DNA of 64,000 bases from Arcobacter sp. LC1 (lineage in GTDB: Bacteria > Campylobacterota > Campylobacteria > Campylobacterales > Arcobacteraceae): NCBI GenBank assembly GCA_021378565.1, contig JAACJU010000001.1:351458-415457 (forward strand), written 5' to 3'. This document shows, piece after piece, positions 1 through 7,758 of this stretch (positions are counted from its first letter, which is position 1; every line of letters begins with the position of its first letter). Position numbers and translations under genes: made by a program. The notes under the pieces are model-generated. The model was not told the DNA's origin. It worked only from the letters and a program-made list of their open reading frames with translations, and searched no databases.

Positions 1-563
1 TTGTTTCCAGCCATATCATCAAAGTTAACATTAGGTTTCTCAGAATTTATCATTTTTTTAGAACTTCCAATTCCTAGAAGTCCTCCGCCACCGCCCATTG
101 ATTTTTGCATTTTTTTAGCAAGAAACATCCAAATAGCAAAAAATATAAATATTGGTAAAATCCAGCCAAATAACATATCAGAAACTACGTTATCTTCACT
201 AACCCCACTATAAGATATTTTTGACTTTTCCAAATCTGGAATTAAGCTCAAATCTGGAATTACTCTTCTTGCTACATAAACTGTACCTCTTGAATTTAAA
301 GATTTTTCCATTCCTTTAATCTTTGTATTTCCAATTGTTACATAATCAACTTGCTTATTTTTAATCAAACTTTTTAGTTTAGAATAAGAGACGTTTCTTG
401 TGCTTGTGCTTGAATTTGACAAAGAAAAATTATCTAAGCCACCTTGAGAGAAAAATGTTTTAAATATCACTATTACGACTACTGCAAAAATTACAAAAAC
501 CAAAAGTGGATTATTGTTAAAAAAATTCCCACCTTGATTATTGTTATTATCCTGATTGTTCAT
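1..563 (-). CDS. ftsH: FtsH, ATP-dependent membrane zinc metalloprotease, N-terminal part (cut by the window edge)
   Basis: Only the first 187 residues are inside the window. They show the FtsH N-terminal layout: an Asn/Gln-rich cytosolic start, a first membrane segment at about 20-38, a periplasmic domain, and a second membrane segment at about 131-149. A Gly-rich linker (MGGGGGLLG) follows, then the beginning of the AAA domain (NFDDMAGN). FtsH degrades membrane and short-lived cytosolic proteins at the inner membrane. The Walker and HEXXH motifs would lie outside the window. The start ATG at 563-561 overlaps the prmA stop codon by one base (TGATG), so translation is probably coupled to prmA. 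As I know it, C. jejuni also has prmA next to ftsH. Identity is firm; the catalytic part cannot be seen. Confidence 0.93.
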   Translation of the reverse strand, partial: MNNQDNNNNQGGNFFNNNPLLVFVIFAVVVIVIFKTFFSQGGLDNFSLSNSSTSTRNVSYSKLKSLIKNKQVDYVTIGNTKIKGMEKSLNSRGTVYVARRVIPDLSLIPDLEKSKISYSGVSEDNVVSDMLFGWILPIFIFFAIWMFLAKKMQKSMGGGGGLLGIGSSKKMINSEKPNVNFDDMAGN

Positions 564-1390
564 CAATTATCATCCTTGTTATTTTCTTTTAAAACTATTG
601 TAAGCCAAGCGTTTTTATTTACTTTTTCTAAAAGCTCAAAGCCTTCAAATTTAGCAAGAATTTTATTTTCATATTTTTCTAAAATACCTGATAAAATCAA
701 GATTCCATTTTTATTAATTTTTTCTTTTAAATCACTTGCTAAGTGCAGTAAAACATCAGCTACAATATTAGCCAATATTATATCGTATTTTTTGTTAGCT
801 AAGCTCTCTAAACTTAAAGTTGATTCTAAAAAATTCAAAGAATTTAAAATAAAGTTACTAAGGCTTGATTCTAGGGCTTGTTTGTCATTGTCACAAATCG
901 TAACCTGTGCTCCAATCTTAGCACAAGACAAAGCCAAAATACCACTTCCACAGCCTAAATCTAAGACTTTTTTATCTTTTTTCACATATTTTGCTAGCAT
1001 TTGTATACAAGCTTGAGTACTTTCATGATGACCTGAACCAAAGGCAAGTGCTGGATTTACTATAATATTTTCACGCCCCTCTTTGGGCTTAGTCCAAGTT
1101 GGATGTATATAAAAAGGAGGTATTTCGATAGGTTTTACTCCAGCTTTATATTTTTCTATCCAATCTTCATTTTCGCAAATTTTTTCTATAAATTCGCACT
1201 TTACATCTATTTTTTTTGCAAATTTTTCAAATCCATCTCTAACATTATTTAAGCTTTCTTCATCTCTTAAAATCAATCCTTTTTTATTCTCTTCAAAGCA
1301 AAGCCCTAAAAGATTAGCAAGTTCTAAAAAACTATTAAGTGATTCATCTGGGTAAATTCTTAGTTCATAATATTTTTGTTTTTCTAACAA
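563..1390 (-). CDS. prmA: Ribosomal protein L11 methyltransferase PrmA
   Basis: The 275-residue protein is a class I SAM-dependent methyltransferase. It has motif I VLDLGCGSG in the middle of the protein, the PrmA-typical AFGSGHHEST upstream of it, an acidic loop CDNDKQAL, and a catalytic-loop motif DIILANIVADVL. PrmA trimethylates ribosomal protein L11 in the cytosol. The start codon is TTG. It is preceded by a good AAGGAA ribosome binding site five bases upstream and no in-frame ATG lies nearby, which supports TTG. It is followed by ftsH with a one-base stop/start overlap. Length matches short PrmA forms (E. coli about 290). Confidence 0.92.
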   Translation of the reverse strand: MLEKQKYYELRIYPDESLNSFLELANLLGLCFEENKKGLILRDEESLNNVRDGFEKFAKKIDVKCEFIEKICENEDWIEKYKAGVKPIEIPPFYIHPTWTKPKEGRENIIVNPALAFGSGHHESTQACIQMLAKYVKKDKKVLDLGCGSGILALSCAKIGAQVTICDNDKQALESSLSNFILNSLNFLESTLSLESLANKKYDIILANIVADVLLHLASDLKEKINKNGILILSGILEKYENKILAKFEGFELLEKVNKNAWLTIVLKENNKDDN

Positions 1391-1436
1391 AAGTTTCCTT
1401 TCTTAAATAGTATAATTTTAAATTTTTAAGATAATA

Positions 1437-2372
1437 TTAAAAAATAAAAAAATCTTCTAAAAGTTTTTTGACTTTCAAAGGCTCTGAGATTTTATTTATT
1501 TTTTGTCTAAATTCATTTGCACCGTTTAAGCCTTTTGAATAAGTATGAAGATGTTTTCTAAATAAAACTACCCCATAATCTCCATAAAATTCTAGCATTT
1601 TAGAAAAATGCTCTTGTACGATTTGCGCTTTTAACAAAGGTGATATTTCTTCTTCATTATTTTTTATTTGATGAAAAATCCAAGGCTTACCAATAGCGCC
1701 TCTACCAATCATAAGTCCGTTTGCTTTTGTAAACTCTAATACTTCTTTAGCCTTTGCCAAATCTTTTATATCTCCATTTGCAATGATAGGAACCTTGACA
1801 CTGGATTTTATATCTTTAATAGCGCCATAATCAACCTCAGATTTATACCCTCCAGCCCTAGTCCTTCCGTGCACACAAATAAAATCAACTCCACAAGCTT
1901 CAACAACTTTTGAAATCTCGATAGGTTTTTTTTCAACTACGCCTATTCTGATTTTTGCTGAAGTATATTTTTTTTTTGAATTTAGTTTTATAGTGCTTAG
2001 TATTTTTTCTAATTTTTTTAAATCATTTAAAAGACTTGAGCCTGAGCCATGATTAAAAACTTTTGGTGCTGGACAACCACAATTTAAATCAATACCCGCA
2101 ATACCATCTCTTTCATTTAAAATCTCTACAGCATCTTTGATAATAGCTTCATCATTTCCTGAGAGTTGAACAAAATAAGGATCTTCGTTTGAAGATTTTT
2201 CTAGCATTTTTAAGGTTTTTTTTGAATTATGCACTAAAGCATTTGAGCTTATCATTTCGCTAATCGTTAAATCTGCACCAAATTTTTTGGCAATATAGCG
2301 AAATGGCAAGTCTGTGTATCCAGCAAGTGGCGCTAGAAATAGCAAAGACTTAGAAAAATCTAAATCTTCCAT
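1437..2372 (-). CDS. dus: tRNA-dihydrouridine synthase (DusB-like)
   Basis: The 311-residue protein is an FMN-dependent TIM-barrel dihydrouridine synthase. Visible motifs are the N-terminal LAPLAGYTDLPFR, VQLSGND, the catalytic-Cys region GIDLNCGCPAPKV, the CVHGRTRAGGY segment, IANGDI, and the FMN phosphate-binding loop MIGRGAIGKPW. It reduces uridines in the tRNA D-loop. The ATG start directly abuts the stop of the upstream membrane-protein gene (no gap), so the two are co-transcribed. The neighbours (Cj0124c-like membrane protein, DksA-like, RlmH, AccD) follow the C. jejuni Cj0123c-Cj0127c order. Subfamily (DusB versus others) is not certain. Confidence 0.9.
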   Translation of the reverse strand: MEDLDFSKSLLFLAPLAGYTDLPFRYIAKKFGADLTISEMISSNALVHNSKKTLKMLEKSSNEDPYFVQLSGNDEAIIKDAVEILNERDGIAGIDLNCGCPAPKVFNHGSGSSLLNDLKKLEKILSTIKLNSKKKYTSAKIRIGVVEKKPIEISKVVEACGVDFICVHGRTRAGGYKSEVDYGAIKDIKSSVKVPIIANGDIKDLAKAKEVLEFTKANGLMIGRGAIGKPWIFHQIKNNEEEISPLLKAQIVQEHFSKMLEFYGDYGVVLFRKHLHTYSKGLNGANEFRQKINKISEPLKVKKLLEDFFIF

Positions 2373-3383
2373 TTACTTATATGAAATACTATCCATAGAA
2401 TACTGTTTACCTTCTTTTTTAAGTTCAAGCAAGGCTTTAAAAGGCATATATTCTTCATCGTTAGCATTGCTTAAAATATCTTCAGCTTTTTCTATCATTT
2501 CGAATTCAAATAAAACATAAATATATGCTTGCATTAATTCTTCATTTTTGCTACTAAGTTCTTCAAACAAAGCTATCATTTCATCAGGAGTGATTTTTGC
2601 TTTATATATTTTAACAAATTTCACAAAATCTATTAAAAGTAAATCTTTTTGGCTTAAAAAGTTTTTTATATCTTCTTCTTCAAAAATGTATTTTTCTTTT
2701 TTATTTTTTTCAAGAAGTGCAAAAAGCATACATTTATCAAGAACTAATTTTTTATTTATTTTTATCAAAGATTCAGTATCTTTTTCTTCTAAAAATCTTA
2801 AAAATGCTTTTTTAACTAATTCTTTAGAATAAGATTCAAAACGCTTTAAAATATCTTCACAAAATCCCATATCACTTGCAATTTTATTTTCAAGATTTTT
2901 TTTAGCCCAAGGATTATCTTCACCTAGCTTAAGTTTTTTATTTGGAATATAAGTCCCATCTTTAATATCAAGCAACATATTTGCAGCTTCATTTAAGTCT
3001 TTGTGAGATGATACAAATTCACTTACCTTGATATCAAAAGTAAATTGAGCCAAAATTTGTGCTAAATCTTTAAATCTTCTTGTCTTAAATTCAGGATCTT
3101 CGTCTTTTTGTAATAATAAAACCTTAATGTAGCTATAAAGTTTTATTTTATCATTCTCAACTGCTCTATCAAATAAATAGCTTTTAGCCCCATGATAAAG
3201 CATATGTATTATAGAAACTATCAACAATAAAACGTAAGGTATAATAAACCACACAAAAACTGGCATATTTAAACTGTGAGAAAAAATCTGAAGTCTATAA
3301 TCGCCTACCTGCAATGAAAATATAAATCCTGTGATTACTATTAAAAGTAACAAAGCCGCAATGACATATTTTTTAATTCCCAT
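2373..3383 (-). CDS. Conserved two-TM membrane protein of unknown function (Cj0124c-like)
   Basis: The protein has 336 residues with two hydrophobic segments near the N terminus (about 5-24 and 40-62) separated by a short loop. A long, charged, mostly helical soluble region rich in Lys/Glu/Leu follows. No enzymatic motif was recognised. Position between dus and a DksA-like gene matches C. jejuni Cj0124c, a family kept in Campylobacterota without a known role. The spacing (5 bp after dksA, 0 bp before dus) places it in an operon with both. A role in envelope or RNA biology would be a guess from context only. Confidence 0.75.
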   Translation of the reverse strand: MGIKKYVIAALLLLIVITGFIFSLQVGDYRLQIFSHSLNMPVFVWFIIPYVLLLIVSIIHMLYHGAKSYLFDRAVENDKIKLYSYIKVLLLQKDEDPEFKTRRFKDLAQILAQFTFDIKVSEFVSSHKDLNEAANMLLDIKDGTYIPNKKLKLGEDNPWAKKNLENKIASDMGFCEDILKRFESYSKELVKKAFLRFLEEKDTESLIKINKKLVLDKCMLFALLEKNKKEKYIFEEEDIKNFLSQKDLLLIDFVKFVKIYKAKITPDEMIALFEELSSKNEELMQAYIYVLFEFEMIEKAEDILSNANDEEYMPFKALLELKKEGKQYSMDSISYK

Positions 3384-3388
3384 TTTAT

Positions 3389-3763
3389 TTATCCTTTTTT
3401 ATTAGTGTTAACTTTCTCATTCTCATAAATTTCTCTGCAAGGAATACAAAATTTAGCAAAAGGCTTAGCTCTTAATCTACCTAAGTTGATTAATTCATCG
3501 CACATTTCACAAACTCCATAGCTTCCTTCTTTAATCCTTTTTAGAGCCAAATCAATCTCAACTAGCTCTTTTACCTGTTGGTCTGCTAAAAGTCCTTCTT
3601 TGAAGCTGTCAGAGCTAACTTCAGCAAAATCGTACTCATCTCTGCATTCTGAATCTTTTAGATTTTCCATACTATTTCTGCTACCTAAAATACTATTTGT
3701 TATTCTTGTCTTTCTGCTAAGAAGTATATCTTCTAGCTCATCTATGTTTTTTTTAGTTGCCAA
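3389..3763 (-). CDS. dksA: DksA/TraR-family zinc-finger transcription factor
   Basis: The protein has 124 residues, with an N-terminal helical coiled-coil half and a C-terminal four-cysteine zinc finger (Cys85, Cys88, Cys106, Cys109). The finger is followed by a short helix ending in a basic tail. DksA proteins enter the RNA polymerase secondary channel and modulate transcription together with ppGpp in the stringent response. It is slightly shorter than E. coli DksA (151 residues), as is usual for the campylobacterial form. It is the first gene of a block with the membrane protein and dus. Confidence 0.87.
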   Translation of the reverse strand: MATKKNIDELEDILLSRKTRITNSILGSRNSMENLKDSECRDEYDFAEVSSDSFKEGLLADQQVKELVEIDLALKRIKEGSYGVCEMCDELINLGRLRAKPFAKFCIPCREIYENEKVNTNKKG

Positions 3764-3814
3764 CTCTTTCGCCCTTATTCTAAAATGGCAACATTATACT
3801 TTATATAAGATAAA

Positions 3815-4276
3815 TTACTTATGATATGGGTGATTAGTTTTTATACTAAAGGCTCTATAAATCTGCTCAAACAAGACGAGTTTGGCGATTTTATGAGCAA
3901 AAGTAAGCGAACTTAGAGAAATAATTTTATTACATTTTTGTAAAAATTCATCTTCAAAACCATAAGCTCCAGCTATAAAAAAGTTGATATTTGCTTCTTT
4001 TTCGAATATTTTGGTAAAAGCAAAGGTATCTAAACTAGCTCCTTTTACATCTAAAGCTATATTATATGAAGAATTTAAATATGGTAAAAAAACTTTTGTA
4101 TAAGCTTTTTTTGCTTCCAAAGCAGAAATATTTTGCGCTTTTTGTATGCTTTTATCAAAAATATAAATGCTTTTTATTTTGGTAAATTTTCCTAGCATTT
4201 TTTCATATTTTTTAAACAAAATTTCAAATTCATCTTGATTTTGCTTTAAAATACAAAAAATATTTATTTTATACAT
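3815..4276 (-). CDS. rlmH: 23S rRNA (pseudouridine1915-N3)-methyltransferase RlmH
   Basis: This is a SPOUT-class methyltransferase of 153 residues if the ATG at 4276 is used; a GTG three codons upstream (4285) is also possible. I chose ATG because family members begin close to this point. The SAM-binding C-terminal signature is clear: FFIAGAYGF, then SLSSLTFAHKIAKL, and a C-terminal segment ending NHPYHK, matching the family ending ..PYHK. It methylates pseudouridine 1915 in 23S rRNA of the assembled ribosome. Its start overlaps the end of the thiE-like gene, so both are translated from one mRNA. Confidence 0.9.
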   Translation of the reverse strand: MYKINIFCILKQNQDEFEILFKKYEKMLGKFTKIKSIYIFDKSIQKAQNISALEAKKAYTKVFLPYLNSSYNIALDVKGASLDTFAFTKIFEKEANINFFIAGAYGFEDEFLQKCNKIISLSSLTFAHKIAKLVLFEQIYRAFSIKTNHPYHK

Positions 4277-4862
4277 AAAAAGCACTGCTCATTACTTTGT
4301 AAGTGATATTTTCTAATTTATCTTCAAGTCTTAGCCCGCCAATCAAAGCTACCTTGTGCTTTGATAATTTAGCTAAGCTAAAGGCCTTAGCACCTAAAAT
4401 ATATTCTACTTGCTTAGTTTTACTTGCCCTGTAAGCACCAAGTCCGATATAAGATAAGCAAAATTCATTTGCTTCTAGAATTTCACTTTTCTTATGCGTG
4501 CTAAGTCCTAGTATTTTATTTGGATTTTGTCTTTTTAACTCTTGCAAAAAGTGTTTTTTAGCTTGCATTTTATCACTTTTGCAAAGCCTTAGTAAATCTT
4601 CTTGACCTAAGTGCAAACCATCAGCAAAATCAAGCAAGCTTGGATTATCATTTACAATAATTGGAATATTTGTTTTTGATTTTAAATATTTTAGATTTTG
4701 GATTTGAGTTTTTAAAGAGGATATTTTATCTCTATATTGCAAAAGTTTTATATCAAAAGATGAAATTAAACTTAAAAAATCATCAAGATTAAGTTTTTTT
4801 TTATTTAAAGTTTCATAATCACAAAGGGCGTAATTCCCTTCATAGTTTTTCTTAAGCAACAT
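4269..4862 (-). CDS. thiE: Thiamine-phosphate synthase-like protein (ThiE/TenI family)
   Basis: The protein has 197 residues with ThiE/TenI TIM-barrel motifs: LLQYRDK (family QLREK), IPIIVNDN (family IINDR), DGLHLGQED (a strong ThiE signature), LGLSTH, YIGLGAYRASKTK (family GPIFPTxTK, here divergent) and ALIGGL. ThiE joins HMP-PP and HET-P to thiamine phosphate. The divergent phosphate-loop segment leaves open whether this copy is the main synthase or a TenI-like relative. It lies between accD (11-bp overlap) and rlmH, an insertion relative to the C. jejuni order as I know it. No TPP riboswitch is expected or seen, because the gene is internal to an operon. Confidence 0.75.
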   Translation of the reverse strand: MLLKKNYEGNYALCDYETLNKKKLNLDDFLSLISSFDIKLLQYRDKISSLKTQIQNLKYLKSKTNIPIIVNDNPSLLDFADGLHLGQEDLLRLCKSDKMQAKKHFLQELKRQNPNKILGLSTHKKSEILEANEFCLSYIGLGAYRASKTKQVEYILGAKAFSLAKLSKHKVALIGGLRLEDKLENITYKVMSSAFYV

Positions 4863-5712
4863 CTTCTTTATTCAAGATTTTTAATAAATCAGAAATTGTT
4901 TTTTTCATATTGTTTCTATTTACGACCATATCAATAGAACCATGTTCAAGTAAAAATTCAGCTCTTTGGAAGCCTTCAGGTAAATCTGCACCTATAGTTT
5001 GTTTTATTACTCTTTGTCCTGCAAAACCTATCAAAGCCCCAGGTTCAGCCATAATAATATCGCCAAGCATTGCAAAAGAAGCAGTAACGCCACCATAAGT
5101 TGGGTCAGTTAATACAGAAATAAAAGCTAATCTCGCTAAATCCATTTTTTTTAGCGCTGCTGAAGTTTTGGCCATTTGCATCAAAGCAAAAGTACTTTCT
5201 TGCATTCTAGCTCCCCCACTTGCACTAAATATAATCAAAGCTTGCTTTTTTTCTAAGCATCTATTGACCGCTCTAACTATTTTTTCACCTTCAACTGAAC
5301 CAAGAGTACCAGCTAAATAAGCAAAATCAAATATAGCTAATTGAACACTAACTCCATTTATTTTACATTCACCACTAACAACTGAGGATGTTCTTCCAGT
5401 TTTTTTAAATGCATCTTCAAGTCTTTTTTTATAAGATTTTTTATCAACAAATTTTATAGGGTCAACAGCGGCTAGATTGCCATCAAATTCTACGAAAGTA
5501 CCCTCATCACACAAAATCTCAATTCTTCTTTGTGCACCAATTCTCATATGAAAATTGCATTTTGGACAAACATTGTTTTGATTTTCTACTTCTTTGTAGT
5601 ACATCAAAGATGCACATTCTGGACATTTTATCCAGTGACTTGGTGCGTCTTTAATACTAGGCTGTTTTTTTTTATCGAAATTAATTTTACTAAAAAGATT
5701 TTTTAAATCCAT
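4852..5712 (-). CDS. accD: Acetyl-CoA carboxylase carboxyltransferase subunit beta
   Basis: The 286-residue protein has an N-terminal four-cysteine zinc ribbon (Cys30, Cys33, Cys49, Cys52) followed by a crotonase-fold carboxyltransferase domain with SASGGARMQEST and TDPTYGGVTASFAMLGD. With AccA it transfers the carboxyl group from carboxybiotin to acetyl-CoA, giving malonyl-CoA for fatty-acid synthesis. Length and motifs are normal. It heads the accD-thiE-rlmH run and starts 12 bp after the metK stop on the same strand. Confidence 0.95.
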   Translation of the reverse strand: MDLKNLFSKINFDKKKQPSIKDAPSHWIKCPECASLMYYKEVENQNNVCPKCNFHMRIGAQRRIEILCDEGTFVEFDGNLAAVDPIKFVDKKSYKKRLEDAFKKTGRTSSVVSGECKINGVSVQLAIFDFAYLAGTLGSVEGEKIVRAVNRCLEKKQALIIFSASGGARMQESTFALMQMAKTSAALKKMDLARLAFISVLTDPTYGGVTASFAMLGDIIMAEPGALIGFAGQRVIKQTIGADLPEGFQRAEFLLEHGSIDMVVNRNNMKKTISDLLKILNKEDVA

Positions 5713-5724
5713 TTATACTAATCC

Positions 5725-6942
5725 TTATTTATTAAGCTCTTTAAAGACTTCAAGTTCATCTAATTTTTCCCAAGGATAAGAATCTTTTCCGACTTGACCT
5801 TGCGCAGCAACGTCAGCATAAAGAAAAGTACCTACTTTTGGTTGGTCTAAATTAAATTTTCTTGTAATCCAATTTGGAGTTAAGGAAAAATTTTCCATAA
5901 CAAATTCTGATAGTATATCATCATTTAGATTAGTTACACAAGTTCCGCAAGTATCAACTGAAACTGAAGTAGGTTTTGCAACTCCAATAGCATAAGAAAT
6001 CTGCACTATTGCTTTTTTCGCTAATTTTGCTGCTACTATATGTTTTGCGATATATCTAGCAACATATAAACCACTTCTATCAACTTTAGTATAATCTTTT
6101 GAAGATTGTGCTCCTCCACCTATTGGAGCATAACCACCGAAACTATCGACTATTAGTTTTCGCCCAGTTAAGCCACTATCGTGCAAACTTGAGTGAGAAA
6201 CATATTTTCCTGTTGGATTTATATGAATTATGCAATCATCAATATTAAAAACTGATTCAGGCAAACCTGCTTTTGAAATTAAGTCTTTAATCAAAGCTCT
6301 AAGCTCTTTTATATCCATGCTCTCAACACAAGGAGCTGATACTACTATTGTATGGATTTTTTGAGGTTTGCAGTTTTCAAAATTTGCTTTTGTAATATAA
6401 TCCATAGTAACTTGAGTTTTAATATCAACCCCTAGTTTATCAGGATTTGCTAAAGCAAAATTATAAACTTCATCACAAAGCATTCTAGCAAAAACGATAG
6501 CACTTGGCATATAAGTTCTTGTTTCACTTGTTGCGTAACCAAACATTATACCTTGATCACCAGCTCCAGTTTCACCGCTATCTCTATCAACACCTTGACT
6601 AATATCAGGTGATTGATGGTTTAATAAAACTTGCACTTCTACATCATCAGGATGCAAACACTGCGTTTTACTAAAATATGGGTTTCCGTTATAACCTATC
6701 TTAGCAAGTGCGCCTAGCACTAAATTTTTATAATCTTGAGTTGTTATTTTTGAATGAGTTGTAACCTCTCCGCCAATAATAACGTTTTTTCCAGCCACAA
6801 AAACTTCTGAGGCTACTCTTGATAGTGGATCATCTTGTAAAAGCTTATCAACTATGCTATCAGCTATAATGTCAGCACATTTGTCAGGATGACCAGGACT
6901 TACTACTTCACTTGTAAATAAATATTGTTGTTGTTTTTTCAT
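5725..6942 (-). CDS. metK: S-adenosylmethionine synthetase MetK
   Basis: With the ATG at 6942 the protein has 405 residues and begins MKKQQQYLFTSEVVSPGHPD, the canonical MetK N terminus. Family motifs are GHPDKCADIIAD, GAGDQGIMFGYA and GGGAQSSKDYTKVDRSG. It makes SAM from methionine and ATP. The frame stays open for another 46 codons upstream (to 7080). That extension is rich in repeated MENK units encoded by tandem ATGGAAAACAAA repeats and matches nothing known at the front of MetK, so I treat it as leader. Several in-frame ATGs in the leader make the true start worth checking. Confidence 0.93.
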   Translation of the reverse strand: MKKQQQYLFTSEVVSPGHPDKCADIIADSIVDKLLQDDPLSRVASEVFVAGKNVIIGGEVTTHSKITTQDYKNLVLGALAKIGYNGNPYFSKTQCLHPDDVEVQVLLNHQSPDISQGVDRDSGETGAGDQGIMFGYATSETRTYMPSAIVFARMLCDEVYNFALANPDKLGVDIKTQVTMDYITKANFENCKPQKIHTIVVSAPCVESMDIKELRALIKDLISKAGLPESVFNIDDCIIHINPTGKYVSHSSLHDSGLTGRKLIVDSFGGYAPIGGGAQSSKDYTKVDRSGLYVARYIAKHIVAAKLAKKAIVQISYAIGVAKPTSVSVDTCGTCVTNLNDDILSEFVMENFSLTPNWITRKFNLDQPKVGTFLYADVAAQGQVGKDSYPWEKLDELEVFKELNK

Positions 6943-7014
6943 TTTGTTTTCCATTCTTTTGTTTTCCATGAGAATCCTTGAATTTTCAATTGTTTTCCAT
7001 TCTTTGTTTTCCAT
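6943..7014 (-). repeat. Four copies of ATGGAAAACAA(A/T) in the metK leader
   Basis: Read on the minus strand, the 12-mer ATGGAAAACAAA occurs at 7014-7003, 7000-6989 (last base T), 6969-6958 and 6954-6943. The copies form two pairs with 14- and 15-base periods. The last copy abuts the metK ATG. Each copy contains a GGA that can act as a weak Shine-Dalgarno and an ATG. Three of the four ATGs lie in the metK frame or close to it, so the array could give alternative starts. A similar AGAATGGAAAATAAAATG string sits at the moaA start. Confidence 0.8.
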
Positions 7015-7078
7015 TTTGTAGTCGCTATTGCGATAAAAATTAAAATTAAAAGTCTGAATACCTAAATTAAAGGTAAAC

Positions 7079-7129
7079 AATATTAACTTAATTTTTCTTT
7101 AATTTCAATTTATTTTTTAAGTTAATATT
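7079..7129. promoter_or_regulatory. Perfect 13-bp inverted repeat upstream of metK
   Basis: AATATTAACTTAA at 7079-7091 is repeated as its exact reverse complement at 7117-7129, with a 25-base spacer. It lies about 140-190 bases upstream of the metK start. It could be an operator or an mRNA hairpin in a long leader. It has no T-run and is entirely A/T apart from one C or G per arm, so a classical terminator is unlikely. Confidence 0.4.
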
Positions 7130-7758
7130 TTATTTAATTTAGCTAAAGTTTATTTAGAAAACAGAAAATACAAAATAATCCTAAGAAAAATTTCACAAAG
7201 GCGACAATTAAATTCTTTTTTCAAATTTTGATTCATACTACTATTTATGCTTGGGTTATTTTTTGTTCTTATAAAAGAGAATTTAGTAACCTAGAACAAA
7301 AGCCCTTTGACACTAAAGAAATATTATTAATTCCCCTAATTTCATCTTTTGGCTCTTTATAAACTATTTACAAACTTTGCTTTTCTAAAAACTTCTTAGG
7401 CTGTGCTTTTAGTTTTTTTATTTATAAAAAATCAAATAGAAAACTATCTTTAAAAAATAATAAAAAACAATAAACTTTTTATAGATGACTCAAAATACCC
7501 ATTATTTCTATGCTTGGGATTTTTCTAATAAATTATATTTTAAATGTAATTTTAGCACTAAATTCACAATTTTATAAAGAACTATGACTTTAACATTATT
7601 TATGCTGCCAAATGCATTTCTAAGAGGTATTTTTTATGGGAGTTTAGTATATATTTTATATATAAAAACAAAAATATCTAAAAATATATCAAAAATCTAG
7701 ATATTTTTACTTCCAAAAAATATTATTTGAAAATCAAAATAAAATATAATTAAAAAGC
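7130..7758 (+). pseudogene. Gene-poor, AT-rich stretch between metK and glmS with possible decayed ORF fragments
   Basis: There is no intact gene in about 630 bases. On the plus strand one frame, from about 7150 to 7360, reads like a membrane-protein fragment (HTTIYAWVIFCSYKREFSN, then KEILLIPLISSFGSL). It meets a TAA and continues in the same frame for some 36 codons (TIYKLCFSKNFLGCAFSFF). A separate 38-codon piece starts at about 7584 (MLPNAFLRGIFYGSLVYIL). No family was recognised. The strings around 7230 and 7508 share TATGCTTGGG followed by T-rich sequence, an imperfect repeat. This may be a decayed membrane-protein gene or simply noncoding DNA. Confidence 0.25.
7670..7708 (-). terminator. 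Possible terminator downstream of glmS
   Basis: An 11-bp perfect inverted repeat lies at 7670-7680 (AAAAATATCTA) and 7698-7708, about 50 bases after the glmS stop in the minus direction. The 3' arm of the minus-strand transcript ends in a U-rich run. The stem has only one G/C pair, so it would be weak. Confidence 0.35.

Noticed and set aside
6943-7080. 46-residue N-terminal extension of MetK
   Set aside because: The canonical MetK N terminus begins at 6942 and the extension is repeat-derived; kept as leader, with the alternative noted.
6943-7130. SAM riboswitch upstream of metK
   Set aside because: No conserved SAM-I, SAM-II or SAH core was visible; only the repeats and an AT-rich inverted repeat.
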